A stretch of 64,000 bases of DNA from Pezicula radicicola. Lineage: Eukaryota > Ascomycota > Leotiomycetes > Helotiales > Dermateaceae. The position numbers were made by a program, and so were the translations under genes. The notes beneath the pieces were generated by a model. That model did not search any database. It was not told where the DNA came from and saw only the letters and a list, made by a program, of their open reading frames with translations. Positions 56,459 through 64,000 of the stretch are shown here, one piece after another; within the stretch, counting starts at the first letter, position 1, and each line of letters begins with the position of its first letter. The stretch spans positions 1,878,898 to 1,942,897 of the forward strand of contig PDUO01000002.1 in assembly GCA_003008705.1 (NCBI GenBank), given 5' to 3'.

Positions 56459-57871
56459 ATGGGTTCTTCACCACCTCTTTCACCGACCTTCCACGGTCAC
56501 ATCGCCTCAACACAAGATGCCCTCCTCCTCTTCGAAGCATGCCTTTCAGGGCACTTGAATCACGTTGCTCGTCGTCCCCACGATCGTGAACGTGGCAGCT
56601 TGATCAAATCGGGGAATGTCTTCATCTACGAAGAACATTCCTCTGGCATTAAAAGATGGACCGATGGTGTTCCTTGGAGTCCCAGCCGCATTCTGGGCAA
56701 TTTCCTCGTATACCGCGAACTTGAACGTCCCTTTCCTCCTGGTGAAAAGAAACGCGCCATGAAGCGCAACAAAAGATCTCCGGGCATCTCCAAAGCAGAG
56801 GACCCATACAGACCTGGAAGTACCAATTATAATGCTTCTGCTGTCTCGACCACCTTTGGCCAGTCAGGCTCGAGTGCGCTCAGCAAAGAAACTGAACGCT
56901 CCCTGATCGGCTCTCTAGTAGATTCATATGGTTTTAAAGAGGAGGGTCTTGTCAAGAAAACTGTCAGTGTTACAGTTCAAGGTGTCTCCCATCATTTAGT
57001 TTCTTATTATTCTGTCGCCGATGTAATGGCTGGCAAGTTTACCAACCCGAGCAAGGACGCGAGATTTAGCAACATAACACCACGCCAAGATTTAGTCACA
57101 AAGCAGAATTTCCGGACGCCAATTGATGAGATAGATAGCATGGACACATCCGACCCTTCTGCCTACGGTGCATACTATCCACATCCGCGGAGCGGATACC
57201 AAATGACCAACCAGACCATCACCACCCACCACCCAAGGCCTGGAGGCATGCCTCTCCCAACGCCTCCTCTGTACGGATCACATTCTGGTATTTACAGTGG
57301 TTACGGCATGGCCAGCTCAGGACCATACTCGGACACCATGCCAGCTACATCGGCCAGTTACGGCAACCAGTTTGCGCCAAGCCCCAGCATATACCCGCCA
57401 ACGAAGTCTGATCCATATGAGCACAGTTCATTCCGGCCGCAGCGATTTAATTCGGTAGTTGGTGTCAGCTCGGATCGGGCACCAATGCCTTCTGTTAATA
57501 CGGCCTACCCGCGCCGGTCTTCCTCAGCTTTTGAGCACGGAAGCTCAATTGACTCGGGTATATCAGGCATCTCTTCAAGCTCGGTCGACTCGAAAGTCTC
57601 AGCCGATTCTGGATACCTTTCACAGCAAGGCTACTACAGCGGCTCATCTCTGCGGGATACAACCAATACTCCGCAGACCTACGCACCACAAAGATCTTTA
57701 CCAACGCCAACCCAGAACCCATATGATAGATCTCATCCCGCGTACACACAAGTCGAGAGTCCAGCTACGAAGGAGAATGTATGGTCGTTGGGAAATTCTG
57801 GGCACGGGCACGGGCACGGTCAACAGTACATGACCCCTCAACAGCATTGGACTAGTGCGGGAACCTCGTGA
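56459..57871 (+). CDS. SGE1: WOPR-family master transcription regulator (Wor1/Ryp1/Sge1/Reg1)
   Basis: Intronless, 470 aa. Nuclear DNA-binding regulator of morphological switching, conidiation and effector or secondary-metabolite expression in related fungi. WOPRa spans about residues 13-108: HIASTQDALLLFEACLSGHL, RRPHDRERGSLIKSG, FIYEEHSSGIKRWTDG, WSPSRILGNFLVYREL and FPPGEKKRAMKR. The KRWTD threonine (T68) is the conserved presumed PKA site. WOPRb spans about 145-215: TERSLIGSLVDSYGFK, GLVKKTVSVTVQGVSHHLVS, YYSVADVM, KFTNPS and FSNITPRQDL. The basic stretch KKRAMKRNKR (97-106) is a likely NLS. The C-terminal half is Tyr/Ser/Gly/Pro-rich with a GHGHGHG run and Gln near the end. This tail and the start of WOPRa favour the Wor1/Ryp1/Sge1 branch over Pac2/Gti1. 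It is isolated by very long flanks, so regulation is probably complex and autoregulatory by analogy. Confidence 0.95.
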   Translation: MGSSPPLSPTFHGHIASTQDALLLFEACLSGHLNHVARRPHDRERGSLIKSGNVFIYEEHSSGIKRWTDGVPWSPSRILGNFLVYRELERPFPPGEKKRAMKRNKRSPGISKAEDPYRPGSTNYNASAVSTTFGQSGSSALSKETERSLIGSLVDSYGFKEEGLVKKTVSVTVQGVSHHLVSYYSVADVMAGKFTNPSKDARFSNITPRQDLVTKQNFRTPIDEIDSMDTSDPSAYGAYYPHPRSGYQMTNQTITTHHPRPGGMPLPTPPLYGSHSGIYSGYGMASSGPYSDTMPATSASYGNQFAPSPSIYPPTKSDPYEHSSFRPQRFNSVVGVSSDRAPMPSVNTAYPRRSSSAFEHGSSIDSGISGISSSSVDSKVSADSGYLSQQGYYSGSSLRDTTNTPQTYAPQRSLPTPTQNPYDRSHPAYTQVESPATKENVWSLGNSGHGHGHGQQYMTPQQHWTSAGTS

Positions 57872-59838
57872 GTGATGGACTCAAGTTGACTAACTCGAGT
57901 TGGACCACAAGCGACCATCTTTCTTTTCTTCAGAAATCAATTTATGCGACACATGTTTTTTTGGGCGGCAAATAGCTACAGGGAAAGAGGCGCAGGTCGG
58001 GATTGGGCCGCCAAGGCGGCAGGCGTCATATCAGCATGGGCAATTTGGCTCGACTTGCTTTCTCCGTGAATTGGAGAGGGCGTATCTACACTGGGAGGCG
58101 CCAAGGGTTTAGGACGGGAGCGAGCGAGTTGAATCATCAAAGTTTGAGTCACTCAAACAAACTCGACCACATAGCCGAGTCTTACCAGAATAATGTATTT
58201 CTATGTTGGTTGGAGTTATGAAATAATGCCCGGCGGAATTGCATTTAGAGGAGCTACATGCACTCGATGCAAGTCAAAAAAAAATCAGAATTCCATACTT
58301 TTTCCAATGCTCATGGATTTCAACGTGCCACGTGTGACTGGCTTTAATTTTTCATTTTTTCTAATTTTTTTTTGACAACCCTAGACGATGTTATGCAGGG
58401 ACTACTTAAAAAGCAATGAAAGGCAGGCAATATAGGGCCAGTTAATCCCAAGTCACCTCATGCTCGGGTCCAAGGCTGGCGAACGACGCTGTGACAGATG
58501 CAAGCAAGGGATTGGAGGTTCCTTCCGTCATACTGCATAGCAGACCAAGTATGAGGCTTGGGGGTCAGTGAGGCTTGCATATCTGAGATTTTTGATCTGT
58601 GGCGTTGTTTTCCTTTGAATTATTGTTGACAACGTCGGATGCGGTCTTAGGGACTACTCCTCATTAGAAGGCCAAAGAATGGGCCGACTAGGTTGACAGT
58701 AAGGTAGGGATGATTGATCGTCCTTGGTGCTAATGGAAGAGAAGAAGAAGGTCAGCAAGCACATTTGCAAGAAGGCAGGCAGGTTTTCCGGATTCGGATA
58801 CTATTCAGAGACGATGAAGGCTCACGCCCCATGTTGTTGTGCTTCTTCAGAGCGTGAGACAAGGGTAGCATCTGCTGGTGCATGCAGATACGCCGGGTTG
58901 TGTTAGCTGCAGCCGCAGTGGCGGATCGGACGTTCTGTCATCTTGTGCTCATGGCTGCGAGACATACACTGATGGAGCTGCGACAATCACTACTCCCTTC
59001 TGCTGGTCTGTCTAGCTTGTTGCAGAATAGAATATTTTTGCTGACATGATTGAAGCGCCATTCTGCCGGCCGAAGCGAGGAGGCTATTTCCGGTTGGGTT
59101 GCTATGCTCGCTTGTTTTCTGACTTGTCACATCACTTTGATCATATATCGCTCGTTATTTTCCTTCGTCCCGGGAAATGATGCTGATGAATGGCGCTGTG
59201 GGTTTAGTGCATGACATGGGTATCTCTACAAGCCTTCCCAGTACACTTCTTTTTCTTTGGCGACAGGAGGATATGACAGGAGATACATGTCCACATAGCT
59301 TTCGAGTCATTGGCTTGCAGGCAGGCACAAACATAGGAAGCGTCAATTTTCTTTTCCTATTGAGCTGGCATTCCAATAATGCACAAGGAAAGCAGTCAGT
59401 TTTCTTGTGTGCATGGTTGGAATTCGTGCAAGTTGCTGCACTTCACCGTTCACCTGGTTGGAGCTGACCTGCAGTCGGGCAGGGGGTCCTGTAGGTTGGA
59501 GGAGCAAGATCTATTTGCTCTTCGGAGTCGGGCTCCGTGAAGGTGTTAGATTTGCGTTTGCAGATCGTATGTAAGTATGTAAGTATGTCCTGGACTGGAC
59601 TAGCGCGCAAAGGAGGGAATCGAGCTAGAGAGTCTGCATCAATCCGTCTTGCTGGTCGGCTCGCACGAGAATGTGGGAGTTGTATTCGATGCTCTCCTGA
59701 CTTTCCCTTTCGAAATTGAAACGGGGATCGGGCTTACGGTGTGAAAGGCGATTGGAGCGAGCCATCTTCTTCAACGTTGCAATATAGCGTAGGATGCAGT
59801 TGACACTGGTGCTATCTGGCACTGCGCTACAGCGGTTC

Positions 59839-59880
59839 GGTAAGGTAAGGTAAGGCAAGGCATGGCAAGGCAAGGTAAGG
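59839..59880. repeat. (TAAGG)/(CAAGG) pentanucleotide array
   Basis: About eight pentamers with one GCATGG interruption; reverse complement of the array at 52351-52385. Confidence 0.9.
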
Positions 59881-60660
59881 CGGGTTTCGCGGCATGAGCC
59901 TTCATTACAGTACAATAGCTTCATCAACAGATGGGCCGATTCTGACTCTACAGCAGTCATTTGGATGCAAGCAGCTAGCTCTCTCGACTCCGGAAATAGT
60001 CATTCTGCGGGACTTTGCCACAGCATAATCAGTCAGCATTTGCAGCCCCTACCTCAGCCTACGTATAACAGCTCGGGTGGAAAAAGAAAATTAGCACGTT
60101 TTTGAGGATTGTTTGCTTTTACCCTTTTCTCTTTTGCCTTTCCCCTTTTTTCTTTTTGACTTTTTGTCTTTTGGCCCCTTGGGCGAATGAAGTGCAGACT
60201 CCAGAGCAGTTTACTCGTACTTTTCACGCTCCTGTGGGTTGTTTTTGAAGCTCATCAGGACGAACAAGCCTTCGGAGACATGCAAGGTGGGAAGTCTGTT
60301 GCTTTAGAGTTTTTCCCATTTCCCTACTGAATCTGGCTGTATCGCCGATCTCTTTAGTTACAATACTTAGTGAGCAATGTCCGTCACCCACAAGCCAATA
60401 ATACCGATGGGGCGGTGACGGATCGAAACTCAATCTGATTTGACAAAGTGTATCTGCTCTATCGGCGTATGGGGTGGGTTGTTAAGATTGTCAATATTAC
60501 TTGCTTCCTGTAAGTACGGAGAGGGCTAGTCATTGAGGGGTACGAAAGGGCTAGACTGGGCCCGGCACAGGACCGGAGGATTACTTGCGTAGAGTCCTTT
60601 GTAAGTAAGGAAGGGATTCATTCTCTTTACGAGGCTGCTGGCTTGTGATTTGGAAGGGCG

Positions 60661-60730
60661 GTTGAGGTAGTTGAGGTAGTTGAGGTAGTTGAACTGGTTG
60701 AGGTGGTTGAGATGGCCGAGGTGGTTGGCA
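60661..60730. repeat. 9-bp tandem repeat (GTTGAGGTA), degenerate
   Basis: Three perfect units followed by four or five diverged units (GTTGAACTG, GTTGAGGTG, GTTGAGATG). Confidence 0.9.
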
Positions 60731-61456
60731 GCCGTTGGCGGTCGTTGGGGGAGGTACAGTACAGGCGCATGAACGCCAGGCGGCAGACTCAAGTTGACCT
60801 TATGAGGCGAATGTGTTTCTTTCTATTAGCTCTCGAGAGTAGGGGAGGGTATACCAGTAGCAATTACAGTACGGTACTGTAGGCAGGTGGGATACAGTAA
60901 CAGGTACCTACGATTACTACTATTACTACTACTACCACTATTACTGAATGCGGGGTTGATTTTGGATTGTGGCGTGGAAACAGCTATCTCGATAGGCTTG
61001 ACCCGCGCCCGCGGGGCTGATAAAGCCCTATGCACTAGACCAATAAATAGGCACTGACTGGACTATACGTGTACATCGTGTGTGTGTTGGTGGTGCATTT
61101 TCGTACTCGTACTTCTTCTCCTTTGTGGCTTGCCTCGATTAGTAAGCCTGCAGACCTGGCTGTACGAGTATGTAGGTACCTACTCGAACTGCTGTGAACA
61201 CTGCTGTACACACTACGCTACACACTGTGCGACAGTACCGTCGGGTATTCTTAAGAATATTAGCCTCAGGCAGCCGGCCTAGATTTCCCCAGCTGCATTC
61301 ATTCATTTTCATTCTCTCAACATCCAACAACTCCACCACCTCCCTCTCTCCCTCCCTTCCTCCCCTTCCTCCCTTCCTCCCTTGTTTTTTCTTCTTCCTC
61401 TTTTCCTCTTCCTCTCACCGCATCGACGATAATTGCAAGCTCAACAGGAATATGCG

Positions 61457-62844
61457 ATGGCTGCCCTGGCTGCCATCTTCGGACCCTGTCTTCTGCGCCC
61501 GCGCCCAAAGCTGACCGTCCCAACGTCATCGCAGCATGTGCTCCTACTATTGAAAACGGCAGGGTCGCCGTCATTGGCAAGCAGGAGACAGAAGAGCAGC
61601 TTCTGGACACGGTCCACGCTGACATCGGCACCCCCCCCGGCTAAATTGTTGTCATTGTACGTTGTCTTCCACACTTCAAGAATGAGACTAATGTACATGC
61701 GTAGCCAACGACTAGCTTCTACTCAACTTCCAGGCCCAAGAAGAGCCCGATGTCCCAGATGTCCCGCCGGCAAGACTTACTCCACTTCAATCCCGCCGAA
61801 GAAGGGGCAGGGTCCAAGGTATGGAGAAACATGCAACCTCCCTTGCCTCTTCCGATCGGCATCGCCCATGGCGACTTTCTGCTGCTTCCACGGGGGTCGT
61901 GCTCCGTGGGGCGAGCCGCCTCGAAGTGTGATATTTCATCACTCACGTGATGTCTTTCTAGGAGAGAAGAGACAGATACGGGAGTATCTGGCTTGGGGCC
62001 GTGACGGCCTTTGAAAGAGATCGCTGACAAGTTTATCCTCACAAGTGAATCGTCGCCAGCAAAGAGGCCTCTACTCAAAGCCCTGACACAGCTGACGCCT
62101 CACGAGAACATATACACCATACCAAACATCCTCACCTTCTCCCGCCTCATCGCAGCTCCTGTGGTCGGGTACCTTGTCCTTCACGATCAACATGCGTGGG
62201 CTTTCGGCCTCTTCGCATATGCAGGAATTACTGATCTCGTTGATGGGTGGATTGCCCGAAAGTGGAACCTCCAGACTGTAGTCGGGACTGTGATTGATCC
62301 CATGGCGGATAAGACACTCATGACCATCTTGACAGTTTGTCTGGCCATCAAGGGGGCTCTTCCAGGTACTTATCATCTTTCTCGGACTAGGATGCATTCA
62401 GCAACTGACTGATCACCTAGTCTGGCTCGCTGGAATCATCCTGGGACGCGACGTAGGATTGGCTATATCAGCCATCTACTTCCGATGGATCTCTCTTCCG
62501 CCACCGAAGACATTCATGAGATATTGGGATTTCTCATTGCCGTCTGCTGAGGTCCATCCTACAACCATCAGTAAATATAACACGGCCTTACAGTTGGCCT
62601 TGATCGGAGCAACCACAGCAATGCCACTTATAACGGCCGATATTGGGGCTGCTATGACCGCCATGCAGTTTGTGATCTGAGCCCATATTTTACCACGGGT
62701 AGCTGACACTTGTACAGGTACTTGGTAGCAACCACGACAATCTGGAGTGGTGCAAGCTACATTTATACGAAAGACGCAGTCAAGATATTAAACCAAAAGC
62801 CGAAGCCAGAAGACGAGATCCCCAGTAGAAAGGATCCCAAGTAG
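61457..62844 (+). CDS. CRD1: Cardiolipin synthase (CDP-alcohol phosphatidyltransferase), 5' exons unresolved
   Basis: Makes cardiolipin from phosphatidylglycerol and CDP-diacylglycerol in the mitochondrial inner membrane. The secure part is about 62015-62365, 62421-62667 and 62718-62844, with introns of 55 and 50 nt. It carries ENIYTIPNILTFSRL, then the complete CDP-alcohol motif in DLVDGWIARKWN and TVIDPMAD (D-x2-D-G-x2-A-R-x8-G-x3-D-x3-D). Also seen: LPVWLAGIILGRDVGLAISA, IYFRWISLPPPKTFMRYWDF, ISKYNTALQLALIGAT and LVATTTIWSGASYIYTKDA. The N-terminal exons must supply a mitochondrial presequence. A candidate start is the ATG at 61457 (MAALAAIFGPCLLRPRPK; basic, hydrophobic) with YSTSIPPKKGQ and APWGEPPRSV further on, but its frame does not join the core without one more intron between about 61950 and 62015. 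Several donor/acceptor choices remain. Confidence 0.85.
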
Positions 62845-64000
62845 GACTTGTATTTGTATATCGCTTTTATGTAAGAGTATGAAAAGCACCGAGGTCCGGT
62901 TTGAGAAGGTCTCGAACCAGTTGTTAATAATGAACTGGCAATTTTGTATAAAATGCATAGCGTTAGGAAAAATCGAATGGGTCAATTAACTATTTTACTA
63001 AGCCACGTGTAGGAAGCTTCGAGATGACATGGTTATTGTCGCAAGGTTATTGCGAAGTTGCAGTAGAGTTGCGGTCTAGTTGAAACCACAGAAGTTTATA
63101 AGAAATAACAAGGCTATGGATTTGTATAGCAGTCCACTTCTAAGTTTCTTTGATAAAATGTGAAACGCAATAACATGGAAACAAGTTAACCAGAGACCTC
63201 TCAGAAAGTAAACCACCAACGCAAGAGCAAGACCAGAGCTGTTGTATAAGGTTTAAATGGAGAGAGCGTCAACAAAGTTGATGCAGAACTAAAGAGAGGA
63301 TAACTAAATGTATAGCTAGTAGGTACTTGGAATCTGAGGTAAGATGAATTAAGGTTACTACTGTTAGACACTTATTGAATCAATGAATTAGCTAAGAAGA
63401 AAGTTTTGTTCTGGGAATATTTATATAATGGGCTTGTCTCCCTCAGTTGTTATGTGAATGAAGACACAAGAGATGAGAAATGCAGTACCAAACTAAGTAT
63501 TTTGGTAATTGTGAAGAAATACAACTCTTTCTTTTGTTGATTGCTAAGCTACGAGTTATTTATTATTTGTATTTACTAGTCATTGCCATTTTTTTCTTCT
63601 TTCTTTCTCTCTTTTTTTTTCGCTTCCTTTCACTTCTTTCTCTTATGTGTCTCCGTGAGGAGAAGTTTTGTTGATTAAAATAAATGGTGGTTGAAGATGG
63701 ATGAAATTTTTTATTATATATTGTTGGTCAGTTAGTCCTAACATGTTCTGGTTTACCAAATATGTTTATTTGCTTGCATATATTGCCATAAGAATGCTGT
63801 ATTGTATTGTACATATAGTACATCACCAGTTACGAGGGTGCGAAAAAAAAGCAAGGACCAAGTAGTCTTCTTGCATTTTTCAAGTCTTTTGCAAGATCAT
63901 GTTCTGTAGAAGTTTATTTGCTCTAGTTTGTAGAGTTGAAGGAAGGTTATGATTTGATTTATTTCTGTTCCTTGTTCTTCGTTTGTTAGTCACATGGTAA
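62845..64000. other. Intergenic, AT-rich, to window end
   Basis: 3' flank of cardiolipin synthase, then AT-rich DNA with a T/C tract near 63585-63640. No gene recognised. Confidence 0.5.

Larger units (their letters stand above)
57872..61456. other. 3.6-kb gene-free region downstream of the WOPR gene
   Basis: No gene seen. Simple arrays at 59839-59880 (TAAGG pentamers) and 60661-60730 (GTTGAGGTA nonamers). A further TACGGAG match lies near 60515. GTAC-rich words occur at 60868-60880 and 61228-61235. The last ~150 bp before 61457 is a strong pyrimidine tract (CCTCCCTTCCTCC), the likely leader of the next gene. Confidence 0.6.

Noticed and set aside
60526..60792. 88-codon frame with NYLNYLNYLN repeats on - strand
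   Set aside because: Translation of the 9-bp tandem array, not a gene.
46555..61456. Centromere or telomere-proximal DNA as explanation for the gene desert
   Set aside because: The DNA is not strongly AT-rich, has no telomere repeats or dense transposon relics, and an intact conserved gene lies in the middle.
1..64000. CRISPR arrays, bacterial operons, rRNA genes, virus-derived genes
   Set aside because: None seen; repeats present are microsatellites or degenerate tandem repeats without regular spacers.

Overview
This is a nuclear window from a filamentous ascomycete (Pezizomycotina). The genes have short introns, mostly 45-100 nt, with GTAAGT/GTATGT-type donors and CTAAC/CTGAC-like branch points. 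They include typical fungal proteins: a WOPR regulator, Rictor/Tsc11, fungal uricase ending in SKL, Ale1-type MBOAT and Rai1. A Leotiomycete-like origin is my impression only, not shown by the sequence. I rebuilt exon structures by hand from splice signals and reading-frame continuity.

Layout. 0.1-6.7 kb: urate oxidase (-) divergent from the TORC2 subunit Rictor/Tsc11 (+). 6.7-9.7 kb: no gene seen. 9.7-21.4 kb: a gene-dense stretch with a GT8 glycosyltransferase, a small CYSTM-like Cys-rich peptide, a Cys-rich unknown protein, a Mek1-like FHA kinase, the 25-residue ribosomal protein eL41, RNA polymerase I subunit A49, a fungal unknown, and an intron-containing tRNA-Gly(CCC). 21.4-30.5 kb: an AT-rich, gene-poor accessory island with degenerate repeats, a small membrane-anchored unknown, a METTL7-like methyltransferase and a decayed DUF3435 (FluG-like) tyrosine-recombinase relic. 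30.5-39 kb: housekeeping genes again (Get4, a conserved small unknown, Rai1, Ale1, Vps45). 39.1-42 kb: a broken FAD amine-oxidase-like gene. 42.16-42.32 kb: a TA-flanked MITE. 43.2-46.6 kb: tyrosyl-DNA phosphodiesterase 1 with three unusually long introns.

46.6-61.4 kb is the most striking part. A single intronless gene for a WOPR master regulator (Wor1/Ryp1/Sge1/Reg1 class) stands alone, with about 9.9 kb of gene-free DNA upstream and about 3.6 kb downstream. The upstream DNA is rich in a recurring 9-mer (TACGGAGTA), GTAC-rich words and short tandem arrays. This resembles the very long regulatory region known for Candida albicans WOR1. The window ends with mitochondrial cardiolipin synthase (+).

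Functional themes: phospholipid metabolism (Ale1, cardiolipin synthase), membrane traffic and tail-anchored protein insertion (Vps45, Get4), rRNA and ribosome production (A49, eL41), DNA/RNA end processing (Tdp1, Rai1), TORC2 signalling, meiotic checkpoint kinase, and morphogenesis/virulence regulation (WOPR). There is no sign of a biosynthetic cluster.
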